Source: Mesorhizobium sp. (GTDB lineage: Bacteria; Pseudomonadota; Alphaproteobacteria; Rhizobiales; Rhizobiaceae). From it: 64,000 nt of DNA. The stretch covers positions 62,001-126,000 of the forward strand of contig SAQL01000013.1 in the NCBI GenBank assembly GCA_004020645.1, in the 5' to 3' direction. Every line of letters begins with the position of its first letter. The stretch's first letter is position 1. The translations under genes were made by a program, and so were the position numbers. Below the pieces are notes generated by a model, which was not told the DNA's origin, ran no database searches, and saw nothing but the letters and a program-made list of their open reading frames with translations. Of the stretch, positions 1-8,743 are shown piece by piece.

Positions 1-473
1 CGATGATGCGTGCCGATGATGAGAGCGGCGGCGCGACCATCAATCCGTTCGCCGGCGCTGAAACCTATGTCAAACTGCGCGAGACGGCGCTGACCGGCAA
101 CGTCGCATTCTTCCAGACAGCACTGGCCGACGCGCTCGAAATCGATTTTTCAACGGCGCGGTCGGTCACCGCAAACCAGAACTACACGTCGCTCCTAGCC
201 GCCCTGCGCGCGCTTGATCTCGGCGAAGAGAGGGCGTTCCTGATCACCGTCGCCGTCTATCCCACAGAGTTTCCGCATCCGCAGGCTATTCGCGTCTTCC
301 TCGACCGCTACCGACTGCTGCATCGCGACGCAGCGCTGGACAGGCTACGCGGCTGGAAGGCCGAGACGCTGTCGAAGGCCATTCGCAATGCCGGGCCCGT
401 TGCGGCAAACGCGGACATCCGAAAAGCGGACAGCGACAATGTTGCCGCCAGCCCTAAAGCACGTCGCGTTTGA
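1..473 (+). CDS. DUF2336 family protein, C-terminal part (5' end outside window)
   Basis: The reading frame is open from the left edge, so only the last ~156 residues are seen. The helical segment FLITVAVYPTEFPHP followed by an arm rich in Arg/Leu (FLDRYRLLHRDAALDRLRGW) resembles the C-terminus of DUF2336 proteins, alpha-proteobacterial cytoplasmic proteins of unknown function. The last residues (PKARRV) and the TGA stop at 471-473 lie inside a palindromic repeat that begins near 454, so the natural C-terminus has probably been replaced by repeat sequence. Family assignment is from recall of the domain and is moderate; the open frame itself is certain. Confidence 0.6.
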   Translation, partial: MMRADDESGGATINPFAGAETYVKLRETALTGNVAFFQTALADALEIDFSTARSVTANQNYTSLLAALRALDLGEERAFLITVAVYPTEFPHPQAIRVFLDRYRLLHRDAALDRLRGWKAETLSKAIRNAGPVAANADIRKADSDNVAASPKARRV

Positions 474-622
474 CCGGCCTCATGCGACGCGCTTAGGTTG
501 TTGTTTTATGCATGTCGTTATCGCAAAACCGCTGCACTTTTGCGCGACATGCATCAAGGCGCGTCGGGTCTGAAAGAGATTCAAGTGAACGCTTTAAGCC
601 TTTGTTTTCATGCATCTCGTTA
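454..622. repeat. Palindromic intergenic repeat, family B (copy 1, with a degenerate second unit)
   Basis: The unit 454-554 starts CTAAAGCACGTCGCGTTTGA and ends GCGCGACATGCAT, and is nearly identical to the copy at 33966-34070. Its first half is an inverted repeat (AAGCACGTCGCG against GCGACGCGCTT). A second, more diverged unit follows to 622 and ends CATGCATCTCGTTA, where TTA is the reverse-strand stop codon of the DUF1491 gene. A still more diverged relative (AGAGCGCTTTGCGTTT...) may lie at about 1000-1150, before the stop of the next gene. The element resembles rhizobial RIME/REP-type repeats. Confidence 0.75.
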
Positions 623-967
623 GAGCGACTTGACGGAAATAAGTTCCTCGACGGGGACAGCGCCGGCCTCGATCTCGACGACCCAGATGTCGGGATCGAA
701 TTTCTTCTCCCTTTCCAGTCGTGCGTCAAAAGCGGTGGCATCGTCACCGGCGCCGAGCAGACTAAAGAAACGGTCGTCGGGTTTGGCCGAATCGTAGCTC
801 GTCTGCGGCGCCGGTCCGAACAAGGCAACCTCGCCCATGCGGCCACGCGCCAGCAAGAAGACCGCGCCGGCCTCGGTCGCGCCGCGCTTGACCACGGCGG
901 CGAAGCCGCCAGCGCCGAAAACCCGGCGCAACAGGGCCGACACCCACAGATCGGTGGTTACGCGCAT
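620..967 (-). CDS. DUF1491 family protein
   Basis: A 115-residue soluble protein beginning MRVTTDLWVSALLRRVF and containing GGFAAVVKRGATEAGAVFLL and an acidic C-terminal half (DPDIWVVEIE). This is the layout of DUF1491, a small family almost confined to alpha-proteobacteria, often near peptidoglycan-binding and histidine-kinase genes as here. Function unknown. The stop codon TAA (620-622) abuts a palindromic repeat. The start ATG fits the usual family length of 105-120 residues. Confidence 0.8.
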   Translation of the reverse strand: MRVTTDLWVSALLRRVFGAGGFAAVVKRGATEAGAVFLLARGRMGEVALFGPAPQTSYDSAKPDDRFFSLLGAGDDATAFDARLEREKKFDPDIWVVEIEAGAVPVEELISVKSL

Positions 968-1153
968 GGCAGCATTCTGGACGACATCGGACGGTACTTA
1001 GAGCGCTTTGCGTTTGGGTGAAACCAAAACCGCGCTCCAGTTTTTTTTCAACTCAATTTCTCGGTCGTTTGGCTGCAAAATGCTCCAGAGCAAAGGTCTG
1101 AAAAACCGAAATCGGTTTTGCCCACCCCGGCTGGCGAGCGCCCGCCTCGAGCA

Positions 1154-1921
1154 TCAGTTAGTCAGGCCGATCTCGCGCATCTTGACGTAGACGACCTCGT
1201 CGGGTTCGCCGGTCTCAGGCAGCCCGAACAGCGACTGGAACTCCCTGATCGCTGCCTTGGTGCGGGCCCCGACCACGCCGTCGAGTTGCATATCGTCATT
1301 GCCGAAAGCCTTCAACCCAGCCTGGATCTTAATGATACGGGCGTCGGGTGCCTGCGCCGGCGCATCTGCCGGCGCCGAAGCGGAGACGGGAATCGCGGCC
1401 AGGTCGTCCGGACGAGGTGCCGGATGCGGCATGACCGTCGAGGCGGTTGGCGTGGCGCCCAGTTGATCGAGCAGAACGCTGTCGATCTCACCGGAAGCGT
1501 TGAGCCCGACCTTCTGCTGATAGGCTTGTATGGCCTTACGCGTGTTGGGGCCAGAAATGCCGTCGACCGTGCCGGAATAAAAATCCAGGTCCTTCAATAT
1601 GCCCTGGATCTGCTTGACGACCGGATCGCTCTTGATCGGGGCCGAGCCCGGCCGCACGATGTTGATGGTGGTTTCGGGTTCGTCGGCGCCTGCTCGAGGA
1701 AAGCTCTCTATGCTCCTGGTCGCAAAAAACGCGCCGGCATGAGGAAAAGGCTGATACCACAGGGCGTTCGCCGAGACGTAGAACAGCGTCACCAGGAAGG
1801 CGGTCGAACCGCCGACCAGAACCGGATTGCGCGAGATCAGGCTGCCGACCGCGACCGCGCCACCCTGGAAGGCATTGCCGCGGCGCTTGACCGTCTTAGG
1901 CTGTTTTGCGGAGCGAGCCAT
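1154..1921 (-). CDS. Peptidoglycan-binding domain protein with N-terminal membrane anchor
   Basis: The 255-residue protein has a basic cytoplasmic N-terminus, one transmembrane helix near residues 33-52 (NPVLVGGSTAFLVTLFYVSA), and two PG_binding_1 repeats: one around residues 100-150 (IQGILKDLDFYSGTVDG..TRKAIQAYQQ) and one near the C-terminus (IKIQAGLKAFG..TKAAIREFQ). A Pro/Ala-rich linker separates them. It should sit in the inner membrane with the repeats in the periplasm. The start overlaps the 3' end of the upstream histidine kinase gene by 26 bp, which suggests co-transcription and translational coupling. No catalytic domain is present. Confidence 0.85.
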   Translation of the reverse strand: MARSAKQPKTVKRRGNAFQGGAVAVGSLISRNPVLVGGSTAFLVTLFYVSANALWYQPFPHAGAFFATRSIESFPRAGADEPETTINIVRPGSAPIKSDPVVKQIQGILKDLDFYSGTVDGISGPNTRKAIQAYQQKVGLNASGEIDSVLLDQLGATPTASTVMPHPAPRPDDLAAIPVSASAPADAPAQAPDARIIKIQAGLKAFGNDDMQLDGVVGARTKAAIREFQSLFGLPETGEPDEVVYVKMREIGLTN

Positions 1922-3632
1922 GCCTGTCCCCTTTCGTCTCCGCCTTCGCCGCAGGCATTGGCAGCACGCCGGGCTTGTCCGCCGAACGTCCCTTCGGTCC
2001 GTTCACCGGCAAGCTGATCGTGACCGTGGTGCCCTCGCCCGGCATGCTTTCGATCGACATCGTGCCCTCGTGCAGCGCCACCAGGCCCTTCACCAGTGAC
2101 AGGCCGAGCCCGGTTCCCTCGAAGCGGCGCGTATAGTCGTTCTGGATCTGCATGAACGGCTTGCCTAAATTGGCAAAGTCTTCCTCGGCGATGCCGATGC
2201 CGGTGTCCCTGACCCAGAAATGCAGTCGCGAGCCGATCCGCTTGGCGCCGACGACGACATCGCCGCCATCGGGCGTGAACTTGATAGCATTGGAGACCAG
2301 GTTGATGAGTATCTGCTGCACGGCACGACGATCGGCGTTTATCTCGCCGGCATCCGGTGCGATCTGAGCCTGCAGATCGATGTTCTTTGCCTCAGCCTGC
2401 AAGCGCATCATCGACTGGCACATTTCGACCGCTTCCACGAAACGGAACGGTTCCGGCTCGGTTGCATAGGCGCCGGCTTCGATCCTCGAGACGTCGAGTA
2501 TCGAGGTGACGACGGCAAGCAAATGCTGGCCGGACTCCTTGACCAGGCCGACATATTCCTTCTGGCGCGGATCCTTGAAGGTGCCGAACATCTCATGCAG
2601 CAGCATGTCGGAAAAACCGATGATGGCGTTCAACGGCGTGCGAAGCTCGTGGCTGACGACCGCCAGAAACCGTCCCTTCGCCACTTCGGCAGACGCGGCC
2701 GCCTCTTTCGCAGCGGCAAGCTCTTCGCGCAAGCCGGCGAGTTCGTCGTTCTCGCGCAGGACGAGCGCGAAGACATCCTCCTGCTCCGCCCGCATCAGCT
2801 CAAGGGAAAACGGCCGGTAATTGTCCGCCGTTGGGCCGTTGCCGTTTTGCGGCAGTCGGACGCGAAGATCGAGCCGACGTGCCGACGTGCCATCGCGCAT
2901 ATCGGCCAGCGCGCTGAGGTATGCGACGCGATCGGACAGATGGATACGGTCGAACAGGCCGCTACCAAACAGCAGTTCCGGCTGCAGCTTCAGGATCGTG
3001 CGCGCCTTTGCCGACGCATCCAGAACCTCGCCATGCCTGCCGGCCCGCAGGACAACGGCGTCGATGATGTTTTCGAGCCGATCGTCGGTCGCCGGATCAA
3101 GCTGCGCGCCGGCCGGATTGCCAAGTCTCGCGACGCGCGGAACGACGGTGAGCGCCCAACCCAGCGGCAGCAGCCAATGCCAAGCGGTGATTTCCGCCGG
3201 GCCGAACGGGAAAACAGAACCGGCCAAAGCCTGCAGCAGGATAGCGAGAGATGCGGCTATGGCGCCCCAGAGTGCATCGCGACGAGACGCGCCGATCCAC
3301 CAGGCTTCGAACGGCAGCGCCACGACAAGCATGGCGACCGGCGAGGCCAGACCGTCCGCCGCGGCAATGACACCGGCAAGAGCAAGACTGCCCATCGCCA
3401 GGGCGACCTGGCCGGCGAACGCCATCTTGCCCGATGCTGCCACCAGCAAGGCGGCAAACCAGCAGAGGCCGAAAGTCGCAAAGATCGCAGCCATGGTCAC
3501 GGCCGCGCCCATGCCCGAGGTGACCAGCGTGACTGCTGCGCTTGCCGCAAAGAACGGAGCGGCCAGCATGACACCGATAAACCGGCGCTGGCACCGGCGG
3601 TCGTTCTGTCCGAGGATCGACGGATGAACCAT
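1896..3632 (-). CDS. Integral membrane sensor histidine kinase
   Basis: The N-terminal ~180 residues hold five or six hydrophobic helices. A linker with a degenerate PAS-like stretch and a coiled coil (LREELAAAKEAAASAEVAKG) leads into a HisKA domain with the phospho-acceptor His in FLAVVSHELRTPLNAIIGF. The HATPase_c domain has the N box NLVSNAIKFTPDGG, G1 DTGIGI and G2 GTGLGLSLVKG. The frame is open to 3956, but the residues before MVHPSILGQ are Cys/Arg-rich and look non-coding, so the ATG at 3632 (or 3653) is preferred. No response regulator is adjacent. The DHp sequence resembles the PleC/DivJ group, but the signal and partner cannot be inferred. Confidence 0.85.
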   Translation of the reverse strand: MVHPSILGQNDRRCQRRFIGVMLAAPFFAASAAVTLVTSGMGAAVTMAAIFATFGLCWFAALLVAASGKMAFAGQVALAMGSLALAGVIAAADGLASPVAMLVVALPFEAWWIGASRRDALWGAIAASLAILLQALAGSVFPFGPAEITAWHWLLPLGWALTVVPRVARLGNPAGAQLDPATDDRLENIIDAVVLRAGRHGEVLDASAKARTILKLQPELLFGSGLFDRIHLSDRVAYLSALADMRDGTSARRLDLRVRLPQNGNGPTADNYRPFSLELMRAEQEDVFALVLRENDELAGLREELAAAKEAAASAEVAKGRFLAVVSHELRTPLNAIIGFSDMLLHEMFGTFKDPRQKEYVGLVKESGQHLLAVVTSILDVSRIEAGAYATEPEPFRFVEAVEMCQSMMRLQAEAKNIDLQAQIAPDAGEINADRRAVQQILINLVSNAIKFTPDGGDVVVGAKRIGSRLHFWVRDTGIGIAEEDFANLGKPFMQIQNDYTRRFEGTGLGLSLVKGLVALHEGTMSIESMPGEGTTVTISLPVNGPKGRSADKPGVLPMPAAKAETKGDRHGSLRKTA

Positions 3633-3653
3633 ACGTTCGCAACCGGCTGCCAT

Positions 3654-4164
3654 CGCGCCGGGCAACTCAACGTATCTGGCCCTTATCGAACTCAACTCAA
3701 CGCACTCGCACCTGGCGTGAACAGCCCTGCTTCGCAGATTGCTTTTGTTGATCTGAAACTCGCATCCAGCGTTTAAGGAATGGATAAGGCAGGACCGATC
3801 AATGCCCGGCCTGAGACAAATATTGGGAGGCCGGCGCGGCAAAACCTTCGCAATTGCAGCCATAGTAAATGGAGCGTTATCCGGGCGAACCGCCCTTTCG
3901 CCTCTGACAGTCGCCACCGGCACACCGCGTTTCGGGGAAATAACTACGGAAAACAACTAGATGGATGGTTAACCTAAAGTGAAGAAAATCGGCTGGATTT
4001 GAGACAAATCCATTGCAAAATGCTTCGTTTGGAATTTGCCTAAAATTTGAGGAAAATTTTCGCCGACCGGGCAAGCCGTCCTTTGCGCGACTATGCCACT
4101 ATCGTACCCATAAAGAGGTCATGCCGCACGAATGCATGATCCGGTCACAGATGAGGGCATACAG
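3654..4164. other. Intergenic region between divergent genes
   Basis: About 510 bp with no convincing gene on either strand. It must contain the promoters of the histidine kinase operon (leftward) and the DUF5330 gene (rightward). The part from 3900 to 4060 is clearly more AT-rich than the surrounding genes and includes an imperfect inverted repeat near 4040-4060 (AAAATTTGAGGAAAATTTT). Confidence 0.5.
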
Positions 4165-4533
4165 ATGGGCTTTCTGATCAGAATGGCTTTCTGGTTTTCG
4201 CTGGTGCTTCTGGCACTGCCGCTGAATGTCGGCTCCGACGAGACAGGCCACCAAAGCGTCGGGCCGATCCAGGCGTTATTTGCGGCACGCGAAGCCGTCG
4301 GCGACATTGCCGGCATATGCGAGCGCAAGCCCGATGTCTGCGAGACCGGCAAGTCCGCAATGCACACGATCACCGCCCGGGCCAAGGAGACCGCCAAGAT
4401 CGCGGCCGCCATGTTGGACGACAAGACCGGCGAACCAGACACGGCGACAATGACCGGCAGCTTGCCCGAAGACATCGTCTTGCCCGCGAAAATCGACTTA
4501 CCGGCGAAAATCGATCTCCCGGCGAAAAACTGA
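4165..4533 (+). CDS. DUF5330 family small exported protein
   Basis: The start ATG at 4165 is chosen because GAGGG lies 7 bp upstream and it puts a signal peptide or anchor (MGFLIRMAFWFSLVLLALPL) at the N-terminus. The 122-residue protein has one Cys pair (ICERKPDVCETG) and a segment AREAVGDIAGICERKPDVC typical of rhizobial DUF5330 proteins. Function is unknown; a periplasmic location is inferred. The C-terminus ends in the tandem repeat LPAKIDLPAKIDLPAKN, encoded by imperfect 18 bp repeats, which is likely a lineage-specific expansion. Confidence 0.7.
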   Translation: MGFLIRMAFWFSLVLLALPLNVGSDETGHQSVGPIQALFAAREAVGDIAGICERKPDVCETGKSAMHTITARAKETAKIAAAMLDDKTGEPDTATMTGSLPEDIVLPAKIDLPAKIDLPAKN

Positions 4534-4630
4534 GATATTTTTCAGCGCATCTATCACCGCACCACAGGCCGTCCGCCCGTCGACGCCTAGTGGTGTTTTT
4601 TCCTCTTTTTCCGTGACGCGGCGTCGCCGG

Positions 4631-5077
4631 ATGACTATATCCGAGGTGATGACCACGACGATCCAAACGATCCGCGACGACTTCTCCCTGCTTGACGAGT
4701 GGGAAGACCGCTATCGCTATGTGATCGAACTGGGCGAGGCCCTGCCCCCGTTTCCGGATGAGGAACGCAACCCTGCCAACAAGGTGCCCGGCTGCGTCAG
4801 CCAGGTTTGGCTGACCACCGAATATGGACCGGGCCCCGACCCAGTCGTTACCTTCGCCGGCGATTCGGACGCCCATATCGTGCGCGGCCTCGTCGCTATC
4901 ATGCTGGCGCTGTTTTCCAGACGACCCGCCAGCGAGATCCAGAAAACCGACGCGGAAGCCACGCTGAAGGCACTCGGCCTCGACGAGCACCTGTCGCCGC
5001 AACGCGCCAATGGTCTTCGTTCCATGGTCAAGCGCATCAAGCGCGACGCCGAGGCGGCGTTGAGGCAGACCGCCTGA
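4631..5077 (+). CDS. sufE: SufE family sulfur acceptor
   Basis: Matches SufE over its whole length (about 140 residues). IRDDFSLLDEWEDRYRYVIELG begins the fold, and NKVPGCVSQVWL carries the Cys that accepts persulfide sulfur from SufS during Fe-S cluster assembly. GLVAIMLALFSRRPASEI and the C-terminal LSPQRANGLRSMVKRIK are also family-typical. The protein is cytoplasmic. Three in-frame ATGs exist (4613, 4631, 4649); most homologues begin at the MTTTIQTIRDDF position (4649), so the first 6 residues given here are uncertain. No other suf gene is nearby. Confidence 0.9.
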   Translation: MTISEVMTTTIQTIRDDFSLLDEWEDRYRYVIELGEALPPFPDEERNPANKVPGCVSQVWLTTEYGPGPDPVVTFAGDSDAHIVRGLVAIMLALFSRRPASEIQKTDAEATLKALGLDEHLSPQRANGLRSMVKRIKRDAEAALRQTA

Positions 5078-5095
5078 TTAGGCCGCGCGATCCAA

Positions 5096-5117
5096 AACGG
5101 CGCCCGGAGGCGCCGTT
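5096..5117. terminator. Stem-loop between convergent sufE and mucR
   Basis: A perfect 9 bp stem (AACGGCGCC / GGCGCCGTT) with a CGGA loop lies between the convergent stops of the sufE-type gene and the mucR-type gene. There is no strong T tract on either side, so it is best read as a bidirectional stem-loop terminator or RNA 3'-end stabiliser. Confidence 0.6.
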
Positions 5118-5149
5118 GATCGCTCAACCCACGTTGGGAGGAGCCGATA

Positions 5150-5575
5150 TCAGCGCCCCTTGCGCTTGCGGCCGAGACCCATCTTCTTGGCGAGCTGTGA
5201 GCGGGCGGCAGCATAGTTGGGAGCAACCATCGGGTAGCTTGCGTCCAAGCCCCATTTTTCACGATACTCGTCCGGCGTCAGACCGTAGTGGGTCATCAAG
5301 TGACGCTTCAGCGACTTGAACTTCTTGCCGTCTTCAAGACAGACGATGTAGTCGTCATGGACGGAGCGTTTCGGGTTTACTGCCGGCTTCTGCTTGTCGG
5401 CAGGTGGCTGTTCACTGGCCCCGCCCACGCGCCCGAGGGCGGCATGGACATCGGCGATGAGGCTCGGCAGTTCGCCGACCGGCACCGGATTGTTGCTGAC
5501 ATAGGCGGCTACGACGTCGGCCGTCAATTCGATCAGCGCATCACTATTTCTGGAAGGTGTTTCGATAATATCCAT
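5150..5575 (-). CDS. MucR/Ros family transcriptional regulator
   Basis: The 141-residue protein has the MucR layout: a helical N-terminal oligomerisation region (residues 1-45) and a C-terminal DNA-binding domain (VCLEDGKKFKSLKRHLMTHY followed by GLTPDEYREKWGL). The zinc-finger pattern is C-X2-D-X9-H-X3-H, with Asp replacing the second Cys. Such variants are known among Mesorhizobium Ros/MucR homologues. MucR proteins repress or activate exopolysaccharide, motility and symbiosis genes in rhizobia. The gene stands alone with a long AT-rich upstream region that could hold autoregulatory sites. The basic tail KKMGLGRKRKGR is also typical. Confidence 0.93.
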   Translation of the reverse strand: MDIIETPSRNSDALIELTADVVAAYVSNNPVPVGELPSLIADVHAALGRVGGASEQPPADKQKPAVNPKRSVHDDYIVCLEDGKKFKSLKRHLMTHYGLTPDEYREKWGLDASYPMVAPNYAAARSQLAKKMGLGRKRKGR

Positions 5576-6003
5576 GGCTTCCTGGCCCCAACGTGAGTTG
5601 TTTCTACCTGCGCCCTATTTTTGATAGGTCGGGCATCGCGCGAAATTTTTGCAGGAAAGAGCCTCTGCGATTCGCGTCGCAGCATCCTAATGAGCCACTA
5701 AACCAAGTAAGTCAATTCGCTTCTTGCGCTGTATTCATCGATGGCAATAAAATATTCGACGATCAGCTTCAACCTTTCGTGCACTCTGTAACTTTGCGAT
5801 ATTTTCTGGGCAGACCAGCAGCGGCGGACGCCCGGTCAAGCTGCCATTACATCCATGAGAGCCAGTAAAAAAATCTCAATGCTTGGCTATGCTTGGTTGT
5901 GGCGCAGGCTAGCTGGTTGTTTTCAGAGTCCACAAAACCATAGGTTGCGATTTGCTGTTTGCAAGCAAGCCGGAAATCAGCACCGTGGACCGGCACCGAT
6001 CCA
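5576..6003. other. Long AT-rich intergenic region upstream of mucR
   Basis: About 430 bp without a credible gene. The composition is noticeably lower in GC than the flanks (for example around 5690-5760 and 5860-5950). A 91-codon frame at 5593-5868 lacks a Shine-Dalgarno sequence and family resemblance. MucR proteins bind AT-rich DNA upstream of their own genes, so this region is a plausible autoregulatory promoter. No precise site can be named. Confidence 0.4.
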
Positions 6004-6474
6004 TCAATGTGTGGTGATGTATTTTCCGTAGACCCAGCCGGTTACGAAATTGCCGTTCTGTGCCGGATCATGCCAGACTTCGCACCAGCGATAGCGGATC
6101 TTCTGTTCCTGCTTCCAGCGCATGACCCCGAAAATCGGAATCGATTTTCGGAAAGGATCATGCCCAGATTCAAAGGTGCTACAGCGTCCTTTGCGCGTCC
6201 AGAGGACGCGCGGCGCTGTAGTGCGGCTGCCTGGCGATGTCGAGCAGGTTTATGCCGCCCGTGCATTTGCCGGTCATCTGCAAAACGGCACCGTTGGGAT
6301 AAGCGCCTGCTTCTGGGACGACCCCGCAGGATGCTTGCGCACGTTAAGCGTGTCGCCAAACGGAACGTTGGTCACTTGCCAAGCTGCGAACACGGTTGCA
6401 TGAGATTGGCCGGTAAAGGCCAAAACTGTCGAAGCGACGGCGAAGGCCGCAGCAACGTGAAAACGGAATTTCAT
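6004..6474 (-). pseudogene. SH3-like exported protein gene, frameshifted and split by a palindromic repeat
   Basis: The 5' part (6474 down to about 6300) encodes a signal peptide (MKFRFHVAAAFAVASTVLAF..SHA) and an SH3b-type start (VTNVPFGDTLNVRKHPAGSS). Near 6300 a one-base loss shifts the frame. The next frame continues the family sequence (YPNGAVLQMTGKCTGGINLL) until about 6227, where a repeat (6120-6226) interrupts it and supplies a TAG stop at 6179-6181. Beyond the repeat the original 3' end resumes (RWKQEQKIRYRWCEVWHDPA ... GWVYGKYITTH) and ends with TGA at 6004-6006. Removing the repeat and restoring one base gives a continuous small periplasmic SH3-domain protein. The gene is almost certainly non-functional. 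Confidence 0.8.
6120..6226. repeat. Palindromic repeat, family A (copy 1) inserted in a gene
   Basis: The unit begins GCATGACCCCGAAAATCGG, has the palindromic core GAAAATCGGAATCGATTTTC, and ends in a second hairpin opening CTACAGCGTCCTTTGCGCG and closing CGCGGCGCTGTAG. Copies with the same parts lie at 8702-8800 (inverted), 13324-13416, 24037-24145 and, with a diverged second hairpin, 30316-30416 (inverted). This copy interrupts the SH3-like gene. Confidence 0.85.
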
Positions 6475-6592
6475 TTTTCTCTCTCCTCCGGCTCATCTTC
6501 TGGAGCGCGGCGCAAACATATTGTCCAGCCCTTGAACCTGCACTGATCGGCGTGTTCATTCGCCATTCGAATAACTTCCACAGCGAGACGCA

Positions 6593-8743
6593 ATGACCCG
6601 AACCCCAGCATTTCCAACTGTCAGCCCGCCGCAACCAGAGAAGCAACCTGTCTTCTATCTCCATCATGGGGTAAGCCGGACGGACGACTATGCCTGGCTG
6701 AGAGCCGACAACTGGCAAGAGATGTTCAGGGATCCGTCCCTGCTCGACAGCCAGATCCGCGCCCATCTCGAGGGGGAGAACGCCTATCAGGCGGCGTTGA
6801 TGGCCGACACCGCCCAGTTGCGGAAGCAGCTTTTCAAAGAGATGAAGGGCCGCATCAAGGAAGACGATTCTTCCGTGCCGATGAAGGATGGGCCCTACGC
6901 CTATGGGTCATCTTTCAAGCTTGGCGGCGAGCAGCCACGTTATTTCCGCACGCCGCGCGATGGCGGCGACCAGCAGATCCTGCTCGACGGCGATCTCGAG
7001 GCCGAGGGCAAAGCCTATTTCCGCATCGGCGGCGTCGACCATTCGGCCGATCACGGCAAGCTCCTGTGGGCGTTCGACGATAAGGGCTCCGAATTCTTCA
7101 CGCTTCGTGTGCGCGATCTCGCCGACGGCAACGATCTGGCCGACAGGATTCCGGATACCGGTGGCGGCGGCGTGTGGGATGCCGGAAATGACGGATTTTT
7201 CTACACCCGCCTCGATCCCAACCACCGTCCTTCCAAGGTGCTGTTCCATGCCCTTGGCGACAGTCCTGAGAACGACCGGCTGATCTACGAAGAAACCGAT
7301 CCAGGCTTCTTCATGAATGTCGGCGGCACGCGCTCCAACGAGTGGATCATGGTTGGCATCAACGACCACGAGACCTCGGAATATCGCATCATGAGCGCCA
7401 GCGAGCCGTTCGCCGAACCGAAGCTGGTTGCTCCGCGCGAGACCGGCCTGCAATACGACCTCGAAGAAGGCGGCGATATCTTCTTCATTCTCACCAATGC
7501 CGACGGCGCCAAGGATTTCAAGATCATGACTGCGCCGGCGAGCGACCCGGTGCGCGCCAACTGGCAGGAGCTGGTGCCGCACGAAGCGGGCCGGCTGATC
7601 CTTTCGGTGATCGGCTTCAAGGACCACATGGTCAGACTTGAGCGCAAGGAAGGCCTGCCGCGCATCGTCGTGCATGACCGCTACAGTGGCGAGGAACACC
7701 TCATCGCCTTCGACGAGGAAGCCTTTTCACTCGGCCTGTCGGGATCCTATGAATACGATACCGAGATCATGCGCTTTTCCTACTCGTCCATGACGACGCC
7801 GGCGCAGGTCTTCGACTACAACATGCGGACCCGCGAGCGCGTGCTGCTGAAGACCCAGGAAGTTCCGTCCGGTCACGACCCGGACCAATACCTGACGCGG
7901 CGGCTGATGGCGCCCGCAGCCGACGGCGAACTGGTGCCGATCTCGCTCATCCACCATCGCGACACGCCGCTCGACGGATCAGCGCCTTGCCTGCTTTACG
8001 GCTACGGCTCCTATGGCATCACGGTCCCGGCCGCCTTTAACACCAATTTGTTATCGCTGGTCGACCGCGGCTTCGTCTACGCCATTGCCCATGTACGCGG
8101 CGGTAAGGACAAGGGCTATGGCTGGTACGACGACGGCAAGCGGGCGCACAAAATGAACACGTTCACCGATTTCATCGCAGTCGCCCACCACCTCGTCGCC
8201 GAACGCTATACGCAACATGATCGCATCGTCGCTCAGGGCGGCTCGGCCGGCGGCCTGCTGATGGGCGCGATCGCCAACATAGCGCCGGAATGTTTCGGCG
8301 GCATCGTCGCCGAGGTTCCGTTCGTCGACGTACTCACCACCATGCTCGACGAGACCTTGCCGCTGACGCCGCCGGAATGGCCTGAATGGGGCAACCCGAT
8401 CGCTTCGGAGGAAGACTACCGGACGATCGCCTCCTACTCGCCCTACGACAACGTCGCCGCGCTCGACTATCCGCCGATCCTGGCACTTGCCGGCCTCACC
8501 GACCCACGTGTCACCTACTGGGAGCCGGCCAAATGGGTAGCGCGGCTGCGCGACCGCAAGACCGGCGACAATCCGGTGCTGTTCAAGATCAACATGGACT
8601 CCGGCCATGCCGGCGCATCCGGCCGGTTTTCCAGGCTCGAGGAAATCGCCTTCACCTATGCGTTTGCGCTGAAGGTGGCGGGCAAGGCCGACCTGGCCAC
8701 GACAGCGCCGCCCGCCCTTTTGGACACGCAAAGGGCGCTGTAG
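6593..8743 (+). CDS. ptrB: Oligopeptidase B-type serine peptidase (S9A family)
   Basis: At 716 residues this matches the prolyl oligopeptidase family: an N-terminal beta-propeller and a C-terminal alpha/beta-hydrolase. The nucleophile Ser is in QGGSAGGLLMGA, the Asp is likely in LTDPRVTYWEPAKW, and the His is in SGHAGASGR. HVRGGKDKGYGWYDDGK and KMNTFTDFI favour oligopeptidase B (cleaving after basic residues) over prolyl endopeptidase. No signal peptide is visible, so it is probably cytoplasmic. The last ~13 residues (TAPPALLDTQRAL) and the TAG stop fall inside a family A palindromic repeat, so the C-terminal tail was likely acquired from it. Confidence 0.9.
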   Translation: MTRTPAFPTVSPPQPEKQPVFYLHHGVSRTDDYAWLRADNWQEMFRDPSLLDSQIRAHLEGENAYQAALMADTAQLRKQLFKEMKGRIKEDDSSVPMKDGPYAYGSSFKLGGEQPRYFRTPRDGGDQQILLDGDLEAEGKAYFRIGGVDHSADHGKLLWAFDDKGSEFFTLRVRDLADGNDLADRIPDTGGGGVWDAGNDGFFYTRLDPNHRPSKVLFHALGDSPENDRLIYEETDPGFFMNVGGTRSNEWIMVGINDHETSEYRIMSASEPFAEPKLVAPRETGLQYDLEEGGDIFFILTNADGAKDFKIMTAPASDPVRANWQELVPHEAGRLILSVIGFKDHMVRLERKEGLPRIVVHDRYSGEEHLIAFDEEAFSLGLSGSYEYDTEIMRFSYSSMTTPAQVFDYNMRTRERVLLKTQEVPSGHDPDQYLTRRLMAPAADGELVPISLIHHRDTPLDGSAPCLLYGYGSYGITVPAAFNTNLLSLVDRGFVYAIAHVRGGKDKGYGWYDDGKRAHKMNTFTDFIAVAHHLVAERYTQHDRIVAQGGSAGGLLMGAIANIAPECFGGIVAEVPFVDVLTTMLDETLPLTPPEWPEWGNPIASEEDYRTIASYSPYDNVAALDYPPILALAGLTDPRVTYWEPAKWVARLRDRKTGDNPVLFKINMDSGHAGASGRFSRLEEIAFTYAFALKVAGKADLATTAPPALLDTQRAL

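Noticed and set aside
1118..2017. Long plus-strand frame opposite the peptidoglycan-binding gene
   Set aside because: It is antisense to a gene with clear domains; composition is Arg/Ala/Asp-rich and has no family pattern. The same holds for long antisense frames at 2220-3776, 15423-16457, 18238-20265, 26093-27664, 34369-35661, 37118-38953, 42321-44306 and 44582-46237, which are products of high GC.
3654..3956. N-terminal extension of the histidine kinase
   Set aside because: The frame is open but its codons look intergenic, and the true membrane domain starts after MVHPSILGQ.
5593..5868. 91-codon frame upstream of mucR
   Set aside because: No ribosome binding site, no recognisable family, and an AT-rich context that fits a promoter better.
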